The notes under the pieces were generated by a model. The model was not told the DNA's origin. It saw only the letters and a list, made by a program, of their open reading frames with translations, and did not search any database. 64,000 nucleotides of DNA from Larkinella soli (lineage in GTDB: Bacteria; Bacteroidota; Bacteroidia; Cytophagales; Spirosomataceae): positions 124,001 to 188,000 of the forward strand of contig NZ_QTJY01000013.1 in the NCBI RefSeq assembly GCF_003703975.1, written 5' to 3'. A program made the position numbers and the translations under genes. Positions 9,889 to 20,055 of this stretch are shown piece after piece. The number at the start of each line of letters is the position of its first letter. Positions within the stretch are counted from its first letter, which is position 1.

Positions 9889-11340
9889 ATGAAAGGGTTC
9901 AAGTCCATAGTTTTTGCAGGTTTGATGCTGACGGCAGGAGCCTGTAACGATTTTGAGGAGATGAACGTCAACCCGAACAACCCGCTGCTGCCTAACACGG
10001 CCAGCCTGTTTACGGGTGCGATACGGACCGTGGGAACCATGAACAGCCAGGTCGGTCCGGCCGGTTTCAACATCACCCCGGCCCTGTACGTTCAGCAGTT
10101 CGGTGACGTTACGTACATCGAGGATTCGCGCTATAAGACGATCAATTTCAGCTACAACGGCCTGTATTCCGGTCCTCTGGTCAACCTGCAGGCTATCATC
10201 GATCAGAACACGAACGAGAACACGAAGGCCAGCGTCGCCATCTACGGGTCCAACAACAACCAGATTGCCATCGCCCGGATTCTGAAAGCGTATATCTACC
10301 AGTGGATGACCGACCGCTGGGGCGATATTCCGTATTCGCAGGCGCTCAAGGGAGACCAGAACTTCTCACCGGCGTTCGACAAGCAGCAGGATATTTACAA
10401 CGACCTCTTCAAGGAGTGGAAGGAAGCGGCCGCCCAGTTCGACAACGGCGCGACGGTTCAGGGAGATATTCTGCTCAGCGGCAACGTGGCCCGCTGGAAG
10501 AAGTTCGCAGCCTCCCTGCGGATGATTGCTGCCCTGCGTCTGTCCAAAGTCGATCCGGCCAAAGGCAAGGCGGAGTTTGCGTCCGCCCTGGCCGACGGGG
10601 TGCTGGCCTCCAATGCCGACAATGTCCGGTATACGTTCCTGGCGGACGCCAATAACGAAAACCCGCTCTATACCAACTATGTACGGAGTAACCGGAAAGA
10701 CTTCGCCGTCAGCAACACCTTCGTCGATTATCTGAAGAAGGTCAACGACCCGCGTCTGACCTATATGGCCGCTCCGAACCAGAAGGGTGAGTATGTCGGG
10801 GTTCCCTACGGCGTTTTCCCGGCTGCCGGACCGGCCCAGAACTTTTCGCTGGCCGCTTCGACGGTGGCTGCCCAGGCGGCCCCGGTCAACATCATGACCT
10901 ACGCACAGGTGCAGTTTGCCCAGGCCGAAGCCGCCAAGCTGGGCTGGATTACGGGTACGCCGAAAACGCTGTATGAATCAGGTGTGAAAGCGTCCCTCCA
11001 GCAGTGGATGGGCGCCAATTATACCGATGCCGCCTACAATACCTACATTGCTCAGCCCGATGTCGCCTACGACGATGCCAAAGCCATCGAGCAGATTTCG
11101 ACCCAGCGCTGGATCGCCCTGTTTTTTCAGGGCACCGAAGCTTGGTCGGAGTGGCGGAGAACCGGCTTCCCGGTGCTGAGACCGGCGGCTTCTACCCTGA
11201 ACGGCGGAACGGCCATTCCGCGCCGGCTGGCTTACCCGGTATCGACGGAAGGAACACTGAACACCGAAAATTATAACGCGGTGATCGCCCGGCAGGGGAA
11301 AGACGATCCGTATACGCGGGTCTGGTGGGATAAACCCTGA
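9889..11340 (+). CDS. SusD/RagB-family outer-membrane lipoprotein
   Basis: Surface substrate-capturing lid for the SusC-like transporter encoded 40 bases upstream; the two genes form one transcription unit. The 483-residue protein starts with a lipoprotein signal (lipobox AGAC, Cys at about residue 19) followed by the NDFEEMNVNPN segment typical of the SusD_2 subgroup. Helical TPR-like repeats follow (for example AYIYQWMTDRWGDIPYSQA), and near the C-terminus the usual QRWIALFFQGTEAWSEWRRTG motif. Length is normal for this subgroup. The ligand is unknown. Confidence 0.93.
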   Translation: MKGFKSIVFAGLMLTAGACNDFEEMNVNPNNPLLPNTASLFTGAIRTVGTMNSQVGPAGFNITPALYVQQFGDVTYIEDSRYKTINFSYNGLYSGPLVNLQAIIDQNTNENTKASVAIYGSNNNQIAIARILKAYIYQWMTDRWGDIPYSQALKGDQNFSPAFDKQQDIYNDLFKEWKEAAAQFDNGATVQGDILLSGNVARWKKFAASLRMIAALRLSKVDPAKGKAEFASALADGVLASNADNVRYTFLADANNENPLYTNYVRSNRKDFAVSNTFVDYLKKVNDPRLTYMAAPNQKGEYVGVPYGVFPAAGPAQNFSLAASTVAAQAAPVNIMTYAQVQFAQAEAAKLGWITGTPKTLYESGVKASLQQWMGANYTDAAYNTYIAQPDVAYDDAKAIEQISTQRWIALFFQGTEAWSEWRRTGFPVLRPAASTLNGGTAIPRRLAYPVSTEGTLNTENYNAVIARQGKDDPYTRVWWDKP

Positions 11341-11352
11341 TCCGACCGGCAT

Positions 11353-11388
11353 AAAAAAGAGCCTCAGCAATCGCTGAGGCTCTTTTTT
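11353..11388. terminator. Bidirectional terminator between susD and lon
   Basis: A 10-bp perfect stem (11359-11368 / 11373-11382) with an AATC loop is flanked by six A on the left and six T on the right. It is a textbook two-way Rho-independent terminator for the convergent susD and lon genes. Confidence 0.93.
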
Positions 11389-11400
11389 ATGATTGTTATA

Positions 11401-13914
11401 TTAAAGCCGGGGGGCCGCCACGACCTCCACGTCGCGCTCTCTGGTTTCCCGCTCTTTTTCCTCCGGAAAGACAAATTTCATCGGCTGGCGTACCTGCTGC
11501 GGCAGCAGGGCCACTTCCAGCACCTGATCGACCGTATCCACATAATGAATGGTCAGGTCTTTGATATAATCCCGGTTGATTTCCTCGACGTCCTTGCGGT
11601 TTTTCGAGCAAAGCAGGATCTCCCGGACACCCGCCCGATTGGCGGCCAGAATCTTCTCCTTGATTCCGCCGACCGGCAGTACCTTGCCCCGGAGCGTGAC
11701 TTCTCCGGTCATGGCCAGAAACGGCTTCACCTTCCGCTGGGTATAGATCGACGCCATCGACGTCAGCATCGTAATCCCCGCCGAGGGACCGTCTTTCGGT
11801 ACGGCACCGGCCGGAACGTGAACGTGCAGGTCATAGTGGGAAAAGACCCGGTAATCGAGTCCCATCTGGTCGGCATGGGCTTTCAGGTACGACAGTGCGG
11901 TCACGGCCGACTCCTTCATGACGTCGCCGAGCTGGCCGGAGAGCGTCAGACCGCCTTTTCCGCGGCTCAGGCTCGACTCGATGAACAGGATTTCACCGCC
12001 CACCTGCGTCCAGGCCAGACCCGTCACGATTCCGGCAATTTCATCGTCGGAATACAGATCACGGTCGAAAATCTCGGCACCCAGCATCTTCGGCACGTCG
12101 ACAGGCCGGATGGTTTTGGGATATTCCTCTTCCAGCGCGATGGATTTGGCAACTTTCCGCACCAGCGCCCCGATTTTCTGCTCCAGACTCCGCACCCCCG
12201 ATTCGCGGGTATATCCCTCGATGATGCGCTGGATGGCCTTGTCGTCGACCACGAGGTCTTTCGGTTTCAGGCCGTGTTCTTTCCGCTGTTTCGGAATGAG
12301 GTATTTTTTGGCGATCTGGATTTTTTCCTCGACGGTATAGCCGGTCAGCTCGATAATCTCCATCCGGTCGCGCAGGGCCGGGTGGATGGTATCGAGCGAG
12401 TTGGCCGTCGCGATGAACAGCACCCTCGACAGGTCGTATTCGACTTCGAGGTAGTTGTCCATGAAGGTTGAATTCTGTTCCGGATCCAGCACTTCCAGCA
12501 GGGCCGACGACGGGTCGCCCCGGAAGTCGGAACTCACCTTGTCGATCTCGTCCAGGATAAAAACCGGGTTCGAGGAGTCGCTTTTTTTGATGTTCTGGAC
12601 AATCTTACCCGGCATGGCACCGATGTAGGTCTTTCGGTGGCCGCGTATCTCGGCTTCGTCGTGAACCCCTCCGAGGGCCATCCGCACATACTTCCGGCCG
12701 AGCGCCTTCGCCACCGACCGGCCCAGTGAGGTCTTGCCCACGCCCGGAGGGCCGTAGAGGCAGAGGATCGGGGCCTTCATGTCGTTTTTCAGCTTCAGAA
12801 CGGCCAGGTATTCGATGATTCGTTCTTTCACCTTTTCGAGCCCGAAATGGTCACCGTCGAGGATTTTCTGCGCCCGCTTGAGGTCGAAGTTGTCTTTGGT
12901 ATGGTCGTTCCAGGGCAGGTCCACCAACAGTTCGATGTAGTTCATCGTCACCGGGTATTCCGGAGCCATCGGGTTGATGCGCTGGAGCTTGTTGAGTTCC
13001 TTGTCGAAATGCGCCTGCACGCTCGCCGGCCATTTCTTGCGTGCAGCCCGCATCCGCACCTCCTCCAGGTCGCGGTCGGGGCTGTCCATGCCGAGCTCGT
13101 CCTGAAGCACTTTGATCTGCTGCCGCAGGAAATAGTCGCGCTGCTGCTGATCGATGTCGGAACTGGCCTTGGTCTGAATTTCCCGTTTCAGTTCGAGCAG
13201 CTGCACGTCGCGCAGCATATATTCGAGCAGCAGGGTCGCCTGCTGGGCGCCCTCGGTAGTTTCAAGGAGTTTCTGCTTATCGGCGACCTCGGCGTTGAGG
13301 TTCGACGACAGGAAGTGCATCAGAAACATCGGACTTTCGATATTGTCGAGGGCGATGCGGGCTTCCTGCGGGATTTCCGGGTTCAGCCGGAGGATTTTAT
13401 AGGCGGATTCTTTCAGCGACTGGATCAGCGCTTTGGACTCTTTCCGGTTCGGATTGGGAAAATGGTCGTCGATCTGCCGCACGTTGGCCGTCAGGAAAGG
13501 ATCTTCCTGCAGGTAATTGATGATTTCAAACCGTTTTTTGCCCTGGATGATGATGGTGATGTTTCCGTCCGGCAGCGTAATCATTTTGATGATGTACGCC
13601 ACCGTCCCCAGGCGGTACAGGTCATCGGTCGTCGGTTCGTCTTTCTGCTGATTCGACTGGGCCACAACGCCGATGGTACGGCTTCCCTTATAGGCTCTTT
13701 TTACTAACTTGATCGATTTCTGCCGCCCCACCGTTACCGGGATTACCATTCCCGGGAACAACACTGTGTTTCGCACGGGGAGAATGGGTAGATCGCTCGG
13801 TACGATATAATCTTCATCGGCATCGTCCGACGAACCCAGTGGAACGATTTCAAGGTTGTCCAGGTCGGACTCCGCCAGCCACAATTGTGTATCGTATTTG
13901 CTGCTTACACTCAT
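11401..13914 (-). CDS. lon: ATP-dependent protease Lon
   Basis: Cytoplasmic AAA+ serine protease (837 aa) degrading misfolded and regulatory proteins. The N-terminal substrate-binding domain covers about residues 38-250 ([19 protein letters not shown]), followed by a coiled coil. The AAA+ module has Walker [10 protein letters not shown] (388-396) and Walker B VFILDEID (451-458). The protease domain carries the Ser711 (DGPSAG) - Lys754 (GGIKEK) dyad with the same 43-residue spacing as E. coli Ser679/Lys722. No TAnnTTTG match lies upstream, so a heat-shock type promoter that I cannot recognise may be used. Confidence 0.97.
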   Translation of the reverse strand: MSVSSKYDTQLWLAESDLDNLEIVPLGSSDDADEDYIVPSDLPILPVRNTVLFPGMVIPVTVGRQKSIKLVKRAYKGSRTIGVVAQSNQQKDEPTTDDLYRLGTVAYIIKMITLPDGNITIIIQGKKRFEIINYLQEDPFLTANVRQIDDHFPNPNRKESKALIQSLKESAYKILRLNPEIPQEARIALDNIESPMFLMHFLSSNLNAEVADKQKLLETTEGAQQATLLLEYMLRDVQLLELKREIQTKASSDIDQQQRDYFLRQQIKVLQDELGMDSPDRDLEEVRMRAARKKWPASVQAHFDKELNKLQRINPMAPEYPVTMNYIELLVDLPWNDHTKDNFDLKRAQKILDGDHFGLEKVKERIIEYLAVLKLKNDMKAPILCLYGPPGVGKTSLGRSVAKALGRKYVRMALGGVHDEAEIRGHRKTYIGAMPGKIVQNIKKSDSSNPVFILDEIDKVSSDFRGDPSSALLEVLDPEQNSTFMDNYLEVEYDLSRVLFIATANSLDTIHPALRDRMEIIELTGYTVEEKIQIAKKYLIPKQRKEHGLKPKDLVVDDKAIQRIIEGYTRESGVRSLEQKIGALVRKVAKSIALEEEYPKTIRPVDVPKMLGAEIFDRDLYSDDEIAGIVTGLAWTQVGGEILFIESSLSRGKGGLTLSGQLGDVMKESAVTALSYLKAHADQMGLDYRVFSHYDLHVHVPAGAVPKDGPSAGITMLTSMASIYTQRKVKPFLAMTGEVTLRGKVLPVGGIKEKILAANRAGVREILLCSKNRKDVEEINRDYIKDLTIHYVDTVDQVLEVALLPQQVRQPMKFVFPEEKERETRERDVEVVAAPRL

Positions 13915-14116
13915 AATTAGATCCCTGCCAAACTGACAGTCTTAATGTAGTTCTCAGGCGTAATGAATTTGTAAATCCGAAGGTTTATGAATAACGCAAG
14001 GGATGTGCCAAAAGTGGTGTGCCATTCATTTAATTCCGGCATCGGCTATATTGACACAAGTAACAAAAAAGGAGATTAATTCCAAAACTCCCGGAGAATC
14101 AATAAGTTTGCGGCCT

Positions 14117-14659
14117 TTACCAGCTTAATTCCTGCAAAGTTGCCCCCTTCCGGAACAGAACAGTTTTCTTCTGCGGCCCGTATGTCACGTTGACCAGATT
14201 CACCTGATCGTCAAAGAAATCCGTCAGGACCGATTGCTGGATCTGGCTGCCTTCCACCGGCTCCGGGTAGGGAATTTCGACGTAGATCCAGGTAGCGTCC
14301 ACCTCCTGTTCCTTCCCCAGATACTGATACGGCTTCCGCTGGCGGCGCGCGTTGCTGAGGGCGAAGTGCTTGCGGAGGTACCGCTCCACCAGCGGATCGT
14401 TTTTATCCTTGTCGGCCAGTCGTACACGCTGGCCGTTGTTCTCTTTGGTCAAAGCCTCTTCGAGGTCGTCGGTAAAGACCCGGATGCTGACTTCAAACGT
14501 CTTTTGAGCCGTATTGAACTGCATCTGCGTGATGCTGGTATGCACCGGATGCAGCGGCCGGCCGGCCGTCAGCACGAGCAGCCCCAGAAGGCAACTCCCG
14601 CCAATCCCTGAAAATACCGGCTTAAAAAACCGCTTTGAAAACATCATTGAAGATCGCAA
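14117..14659 (-). CDS. DUF6702-family envelope protein
   Basis: Small protein of unknown function (180 aa or fewer). A hydrophobic N-terminal segment (about residues 15-35) looks like a signal peptide or anchor. The mature part starts with HPVHTSITQMQFN and contains EVSIRVFTDDLEEAL, the pattern of the DUF6702 family, often encoded beside rseP in Bacteroidota. Its 5' end overlaps the 3' end of rseP by 38 bases if the first Met is used; starts at 14647 or 14644 would reduce this. It is the last gene of the GH3-like/dxr/rseP group. The link to RseP function is suggested only by position. Confidence 0.75.
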   Translation of the reverse strand: MRSSMMFSKRFFKPVFSGIGGSCLLGLLVLTAGRPLHPVHTSITQMQFNTAQKTFEVSIRVFTDDLEEALTKENNGQRVRLADKDKNDPLVERYLRKHFALSNARRQRKPYQYLGKEQEVDATWIYVEIPYPEPVEGSQIQQSVLTDFFDDQVNLVNVTYGPQKKTVLFRKGATLQELSW

Positions 14660-15938
14660 ACGCCATCAGGCCCAACAGAATGACCATACCCACCCGCTGG
14701 GCAGCCTCCAGAAAACGGTCGGAGGGTTTGCGGCCGGACACGATTTCGTACAGCAGGAGCGTCGAGTGGCCGCCGTCGAGGGCCGGAATCGGAAGGGCGT
14801 TCATGAAAGCCAGAGCCATCGACAGCAGCCCGGTCACGAACCAGAAGCGATCCCACAGCCAGACACCGCCGAACAGGTTCTGGGCGATGCCGATAGGGCC
14901 GCTCAGGGCTTTGGAGGCCGAAACGTCGCCCCGGAAGATCTTACCGAAACCCTTGATGTTATCGTACACCACGCCGAACGCCCGCTCGGTTCCCTTCGCG
15001 ACCGCTTCACCGAAGGTATACTCGACATGGGTCTGCCTCAGGAGGGATTCGACGCCGATGCCGATCTGGCCTTTGTCCGTCACCGAGGTGCGGATGGTGA
15101 CAGGCTGGTTGCCGCGCCGGACCGTCAGCGTTACCGGCTTGTTGGTATTGGCCCGGATGGCGGCCTGAAACTCGTGATAGAAAGGGGTCGGCCGGCCGTT
15201 GACGGCCGTGATGATGTCGCCTTTCTGCAAACCCGACTTTTCGGCGGGCATACCGGGGGCCAGTTCGCCCACCCGGAACGGCTGGATCGGCTCGATAAAC
15301 TGACCGGCGCTTTTCTTATCGGACAGTTTATCGATGAAGTCATTCGGAATCTCGATGTCGATCAGTTGTCCGTTTCGTTCGACGGTATAGGAACTGTTGG
15401 TACCCAGAAATACCTCGGAACTGCGGATGTCGTTAAAATCCCGAAACTCCTTTCCGTTGATTTTGACGATTTTATCACCGGTTTTCAAACCGATCTGCTG
15501 CGCCAGATCATAGGCGACGATCCCGTAGCGGGCGTCCTGCGCGGAAAGATAGGTTTCACCGTTCTTATAGGTAAGAGCGATGAAAATGATGATTCCGGTG
15601 ATGATATTGATGATAATCCCGCCGAGCATGACGATGAGCCGCTGCCACGCCGGTTTGGAGCGAAACTCCCAGGGTTTAGGTTCGCTCTGCATCTGTCTGG
15701 TGTCGAGCGATTCGTCGATCATCCCGGAAATCTTGACGAAACCGCCCAGCGGGATAGCCCCCAGACCGTACTCGGTTTCGCCCCGGCGAATGCTCCAGAT
15801 TTTCGGCGGAAAGCCGATAAAATACTGCTCAACCCGCATTCCAAACATTTTGGCGGCCAGCAAGTGCCCCAGCTCGTGCAACCCCACCAAGATCGACAAC
15901 CCCAGAATGAGTTGTCCCGCCATTACTGCTATTTCCAT
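14622..15938 (-). CDS. rseP: Site-2 protease RseP (RIP metalloprotease)
   Basis: Inner-membrane zinc protease that cuts membrane-anchored anti-sigma factors and leftover signal peptides. The 438-residue protein has HELGH at residues 21-25 in the first transmembrane helix. Two PDZ domains follow in the periplasmic loop (GLKTGDKIVKINGKEF and AEKSGLQKGDIITAVNGRP), and the second metal motif ALDGGH lies near the C-terminus, all in the order expected for RseP. It sits about 100 bases downstream of dxr, a neighbour pair common in bacteria. Which anti-sigma factors it processes here is unknown. Confidence 0.94.
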   Translation of the reverse strand: MEIAVMAGQLILGLSILVGLHELGHLLAAKMFGMRVEQYFIGFPPKIWSIRRGETEYGLGAIPLGGFVKISGMIDESLDTRQMQSEPKPWEFRSKPAWQRLIVMLGGIIINIITGIIIFIALTYKNGETYLSAQDARYGIVAYDLAQQIGLKTGDKIVKINGKEFRDFNDIRSSEVFLGTNSSYTVERNGQLIDIEIPNDFIDKLSDKKSAGQFIEPIQPFRVGELAPGMPAEKSGLQKGDIITAVNGRPTPFYHEFQAAIRANTNKPVTLTVRRGNQPVTIRTSVTDKGQIGIGVESLLRQTHVEYTFGEAVAKGTERAFGVVYDNIKGFGKIFRGDVSASKALSGPIGIAQNLFGGVWLWDRFWFVTGLLSMALAFMNALPIPALDGGHSTLLLYEIVSGRKPSDRFLEAAQRVGMVILLGLMAFAIFNDVFKAVF

Positions 15939-16042
15939 TCCGAAACTTTAGATTACAATGATTTGATAATGACCGCTCCAGTCTGTTTTGGTTTCAAAGA
16001 CCGCGATGGTTTATTTCTGAGCAGGCGTTATTTCGAAAACAA

Positions 16043-17212
16043 TTAAACCAGACTTTTAATTCGGGCCGCAGCGATGCGCCGGGTTTCCTCGTCGGTCCGG
16101 ACGTAGGTTTCGTACGTCGGGCGGGCGACGAAAGCCACCTTCTGCATGCACTCCTCGATCACCTCCGAAATTTCCAGAAAACCGATGCCGTCCTGCAGAA
16201 AGGCGTCGACGGCTACTTCGTTGGCGGCATTGACGATGCAGGGCACGTTGCCGCCCCGCTCCAGCGCATCGAAGGCAAGTTGCAAATTACGAAAAGTTCC
16301 GGGATCGGGCGGCTCGAATGTGAGCGCCGGATAATTCAGAAAGCTGAACCGTGGAAAATCGGAGGACAGGCGGTTGGGATACCCCAGCGCGAACTGGATC
16401 GGAAGCCGCATGTCGGGCAGGCCCATCTGGGCCTTGATGCTGCCGTCGCGGAACTGCACCATCGAATGGATGATGCTCTGCGGATGCACGACGACCTCGA
16501 TCTGCGACGGTTCCAGCCCGAACAGCCATTTGGCCTCGATCACTTCCAGCCCCTTGTTCATGAGCGTGGCCGAGTCGATGGTGATCTTGGCGCCCATGGT
16601 CCAGTTAGGATGTTTCAGCGCCTGCTCCTTCGTGACGGTTTTGAGAAACTCCCGCGATTTACCTCTGAAGGGACCGCCCGACGCCGTCAGGATAATTTTT
16701 TCGATGGGATTATGAAACTCCCCGACCAGACACTGAAAAATGGCCGAGTGTTCGGAATCGACGGGAAGGATGCTGACGCCTTTCTCCCGGGCCATCGCCG
16801 TGATCAGCTCACCGGCCACCACGAGCGTTTCCTTGTTGGCCAGGGCGATGTGCTTTCCGGCTTCGATGGCCTTCATGGTGGGCAGCAGGCCCGCATAGCC
16901 GACCATGGCCGTCAGCACGATGTCGATGGTGTCCATCTGGACCACGGAGCCAATGGCCTTGATCCCGGCGTAGACCTTGATGCCGAGGGGGTCGAGGGCG
17001 GAGAACACCTGGTCGTAGCGGTCTTCGTTGCAGATCACCACCACATTGGGCCGCACCCGGGCCGCCTGCTCGATCAGCAGGTCGGCATTGTTATTGGCGG
17101 CCAGCACCTCGACTTCAAATACGTCCGGATGAGCCTGCACGACCTCGATGGCCTGGGTCCCGATGGAACCGGTGGAGCCGAGGATGGCGATATGGCGTTT
17201 TGGGTTAGTCAT
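16043..17212 (-). CDS. dxr: 1-deoxy-D-xylulose-5-phosphate reductoisomerase
   Basis: Second enzyme of the MEP isoprenoid pathway, converting DXP to MEP with NADPH. The 389-residue protein begins with the nucleotide-binding GSTGSIGTQAIEVV. It contains the metal/substrate motif LPVDSEHSAIFQCL and the flexible-loop region TASGGPFRG. The isoprenoids it feeds include the C40 carotenoids made by the crtB/crtI genes near 52 kb. It lies 44 bases downstream of the GH3-like gene and upstream of rseP, probably in one transcript. Confidence 0.97.
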   Translation of the reverse strand: MTNPKRHIAILGSTGSIGTQAIEVVQAHPDVFEVEVLAANNNADLLIEQAARVRPNVVVICNEDRYDQVFSALDPLGIKVYAGIKAIGSVVQMDTIDIVLTAMVGYAGLLPTMKAIEAGKHIALANKETLVVAGELITAMAREKGVSILPVDSEHSAIFQCLVGEFHNPIEKIILTASGGPFRGKSREFLKTVTKEQALKHPNWTMGAKITIDSATLMNKGLEVIEAKWLFGLEPSQIEVVVHPQSIIHSMVQFRDGSIKAQMGLPDMRLPIQFALGYPNRLSSDFPRFSFLNYPALTFEPPDPGTFRNLQLAFDALERGGNVPCIVNAANEVAVDAFLQDGIGFLEISEVIEECMQKVAFVARPTYETYVRTDEETRRIAAARIKSLV

Positions 17213-17256
17213 TCAATCGGTAATCGAAAACATCTTTGAGTAAACCGGGCCGGCGG

Positions 17257-18759
17257 CTATACGGTTTGCGTCGTTTGCAGTAAGCCGTCGGCAATTACCC
17301 GGTCGTTCGACAGGCGGGGGACTTTGTTCTGGCCGCCCAGCTTGCCTTGGGACTTCATATAGTTTCGGAACGTGTCGCGCGGCAGGGCCGTCAGCTTCAG
17401 CGTCCGGAGGATGCTGCCCGTGATCAGATCCTCATAGTAAACGTTCAGTTCGGCCAGCCGATTGTCGATGTCCCGGGCAAAAGCGTCGCGATCATTCGGC
17501 GGGGCGGCAAATTCGACCAGCCACTCGTGGTAGGGCAGCCCTTCGGCGGGCGCCACCATCGGGGCCACCGTAAACTCGACCACCTCCACTTCCGGATGCC
17601 GTTCCATGGCAAACTGGAGGGCTTTCTCGACCTCCTCACCGATGACGTGTTCCCCGAAGGCCGAAATGAAGTGCTTGATGCGGCCGGTGACCAGCAGCCG
17701 GTAGGGGTCGCGGGAGACGAACCTGACCGTATCGCCGATCGAGTAGCCCCACAGGCCGGCGTTGTTGTTGATCACCACCGCGTAGTTTTTACCCAGTTCG
17801 ACCTGGTCGATGGTCAGCCGGCGGGGATTTTTCGAGAAATAGTCCTCGGCCGGGATGAACTCGAAGAAAATACCGCTGTTAAGCATCATCAGCAGCCCTT
17901 CCTCGGTCTGCGTATCCTGGAAAGCGATGAAACCCTCGGAAGCCGGGTACGTCTCGATGCTGTCGACTTTCCGGCCGATGGATTCATAGAGCTTTGCCCG
18001 GTAGGGTTCGAAGTTGACGCCCCCGTAGACGAATACGGAGAAGTCCGGAAAAACGTCTTTGATCTTCTTGCCGGTGCGGGCCTGAATCCGGTCGAAATAC
18101 ATCTGTACCCAGGGCGGAATGCCCGAAATCAGCGACATGGGCTGGTGCAGCGTTTCGTCGATGATCTTCTCCAGCTTGGTTTCCCAGTCTTCGATGGTGT
18201 TGGTCTGGTAGGACGGCAGCTGGTTCGTCCGCAGGTAGGCCGGAACGTGGTGGTTCGAGATGCCCGAGAGCCGCCCGATGTTGATGCCGTTCTTCTCCAC
18301 GAGTTCCGGGCTTCCCGACAGAAAGATGAGCTTTTTGTCCAGAAAAGCCGAGTTGCCGGTTTCGTGGATGTAGTTCAGCAGCGCGTCGCGGGCGGAATTG
18401 ATGTGGTTGGGAATCGAATCGCGGGTGATGGGGATGTATTTCGTCCCGGAGGTCGTTCCGGAGGTCTTCGCGAAATAGACCGGCTTTCCGGGCCAGAGGA
18501 CGTCGGGTTCGCCGTCCAGAATCCGCTCGATGTACGGTTTAAGGTCTTCGTAGTCGGCGATGGGAACGGCCTGCCGGAACTCGTGGTAGGAGTTGACGTC
18601 CCGGAATCGGTGGTCACGGCCGAAGGCGGTATTCGCTGCGCCGTCGATCAGCTTCCGGAACCACCGCTGCTGGGTTTCAGCCGGACGGTGCATCCACTCC
18701 CGCTGACGCTGTATGACATATTGAGCCAGAGGTTTGCTCAAAAGTGCTCGGATTCCCAT
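17257..18759 (-). CDS. GH3 auxin-responsive-promoter family (ANL-fold) protein
   Basis: A 500-residue homologue of plant GH3 acyl-acid amido synthetases, members of the adenylate-forming ANL superfamily. The ATP/AMP-binding P-loop-like motif is visible as FAKTSGTTSGTKYIPI (about residues 95-110); later YPASEGFIAFQ and GLWGYSIGDTVRFVS match the second and third GH3 adenylation motifs. The predicted reaction is activation of a carboxylic acid and transfer to an amine. Substrates of bacterial GH3 homologues are not established, and an auxin role should not be assumed. It is first in a probable operon with dxr. Confidence 0.85.
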   Translation of the reverse strand: MGIRALLSKPLAQYVIQRQREWMHRPAETQQRWFRKLIDGAANTAFGRDHRFRDVNSYHEFRQAVPIADYEDLKPYIERILDGEPDVLWPGKPVYFAKTSGTTSGTKYIPITRDSIPNHINSARDALLNYIHETGNSAFLDKKLIFLSGSPELVEKNGINIGRLSGISNHHVPAYLRTNQLPSYQTNTIEDWETKLEKIIDETLHQPMSLISGIPPWVQMYFDRIQARTGKKIKDVFPDFSVFVYGGVNFEPYRAKLYESIGRKVDSIETYPASEGFIAFQDTQTEEGLLMMLNSGIFFEFIPAEDYFSKNPRRLTIDQVELGKNYAVVINNNAGLWGYSIGDTVRFVSRDPYRLLVTGRIKHFISAFGEHVIGEEVEKALQFAMERHPEVEVVEFTVAPMVAPAEGLPYHEWLVEFAAPPNDRDAFARDIDNRLAELNVYYEDLITGSILRTLKLTALPRDTFRNYMKSQGKLGGQNKVPRLSNDRVIADGLLQTTQTV

Positions 18760-18766
18760 AGTCGGA

Positions 18767-18774
18767 CAAAGGTA
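18767..18774 (-). promoter_or_regulatory. -7 promoter element of the GH3-like/dxr operon
   Basis: TACCTTTG on the minus strand is a perfect TAnnTTTG match ending 7 bases before the ATG at 18759. A start site 4-6 bases downstream would give an almost leaderless mRNA. No well-placed -33 TTG is seen. Confidence 0.5.
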
Positions 18775-18943
18775 AGAGTTTTACGCCAAATCTCTTTCGG
18801 GCCGTTCCCCAAGCGGTTCTTTCCCGGACGCTCGGTTTATGCTGCCTTGGAAGCCTTATAACCTGCTGATTTATGGACGTATTAGCATCTAAAAAAAGTA
18901 TCAAAAACGAAAACGGATAGCGTAAGTTATCTCGAATTATCTA

Positions 18944-18951
18944 TATTTTTG
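18944..18951 (+). promoter_or_regulatory. -7 promoter element of mreBCD
   Basis: TATTTTTG is a perfect TAnnTTTG match, 48 bases before the mreB ATG, in the AT-rich spacer between divergent GH3-like and mreB genes. The inferred leader is about 40 bases; a -33 element is not clear. Confidence 0.55.
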
Positions 18952-18999
18952 CACCTCTTTAGAACCAACTACTCCAGCGCGCTCGTAGGAATCTAACCA

Positions 19000-20025
19000 A
19001 TGGCACTATTTAATTTTCTTTCCAGCGATATTGCGATAGACCTGGGAACCGCGAATACTCTGATAATTCATAAGGACCGGATTGTGGTGGATGAGCCTTC
19101 GATCATCGCGATGGACAAAATCAACGGAAAAGTCCTGGCGATTGGTCATAAGGCAATGCAGATGCACGAAAAGACCAACGAGAATATCAAAACGATTCGC
19201 CCGCTGAAAGACGGCGTCATTGCCGATTTTACGGCCGCCGAGCTGATGATTCGCGGGCTGATCAAAATGATCGATACGGGCAACCGGCTGTTTTCCCCCT
19301 CCCACCGCATGGTGATCTGTATTCCGTCGGGCATTACGGAAGTGGAGAAACGGGCCGTCAAGGATTCCGCCGAACACGCCGGAGCCAAGGAGGTCTACAT
19401 GGTACACGAACCGATTGCGGCCGCCATCGGCATCGGCATCGACATTACGCAGCCGAACGGTACGATGATCGTCGACATCGGGGGAGGAACCACCGAAATT
19501 GCCGTTATCGCCCTGTCGGGGATCGTTTGTGAACAGTCGATCCGGATCGCCGGCGACGTGTTCACCCGCGACATCGTCGACTACATGCGCCGGGAACACA
19601 ACCTGCTGATCGGGGAGCGTTCGGCCGAGCAGATCAAAATGGAAGTCGGTTCCGCCCTGCCCGAATTGGACACCCCGCCGGCTGACTACGAAATCCGCGG
19701 CCGCGACCTGATGACCGGGATTCCGAAAGAAATTAAAGTCACCTACAGCGAGATCGCCTACGCACTCGACAAATCGATCTCCAAGATCGAGGAAGCCGTC
19801 ATGAAGGCCCTGGAGATTTCTCCTCCGGAGCTGTCGGCCGATATTTACACCAACGGGATTCACCTGACCGGCGGGGGCGCCCTGCTGCACGGACTGGACA
19901 AACGGCTGGCCGCCAAGACCAAGCTGCCGATCCACGTGGCCGACGATCCGCTGAAAGCCGTGGTGAAAGGCACCGGCGAGGTCATCAAGAACCTCGACAT
20001 GTACAAGTCCGTCCTGATCAGTTGA
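19000..20025 (+). CDS. mreB: Rod shape-determining protein MreB
   Basis: Actin-like cytoskeletal ATPase (341 aa) that positions the elongation machinery. The phosphate-1 motif is IAIDLGTANTLI (about residues 10-21), phosphate-2 is VDIGGGTTEIAVI (about 158-170), and the adenosine motif is LTGGGALLHGLD (about 288-299). A short hydrophobic/amphipathic N-terminus (MALFNFLSS) fits membrane attachment. First gene of the mreBCD group; the 162-base gap to mreC holds a large inverted repeat. Confidence 0.97.
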   Translation: MALFNFLSSDIAIDLGTANTLIIHKDRIVVDEPSIIAMDKINGKVLAIGHKAMQMHEKTNENIKTIRPLKDGVIADFTAAELMIRGLIKMIDTGNRLFSPSHRMVICIPSGITEVEKRAVKDSAEHAGAKEVYMVHEPIAAAIGIGIDITQPNGTMIVDIGGGTTEIAVIALSGIVCEQSIRIAGDVFTRDIVDYMRREHNLLIGERSAEQIKMEVGSALPELDTPPADYEIRGRDLMTGIPKEIKVTYSEIAYALDKSISKIEEAVMKALEISPPELSADIYTNGIHLTGGGALLHGLDKRLAAKTKLPIHVADDPLKAVVKGTGEVIKNLDMYKSVLIS

Positions 20026-20055
20026 GTATTAAAGTGTTAGGGTTGGGAATCCGGG

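Noticed and set aside
14103-14110. Perfect plus-strand TAAGTTTG box
   Set aside because: No plus-strand gene follows; shows that single -7 matches occur by chance and should not be over-read.
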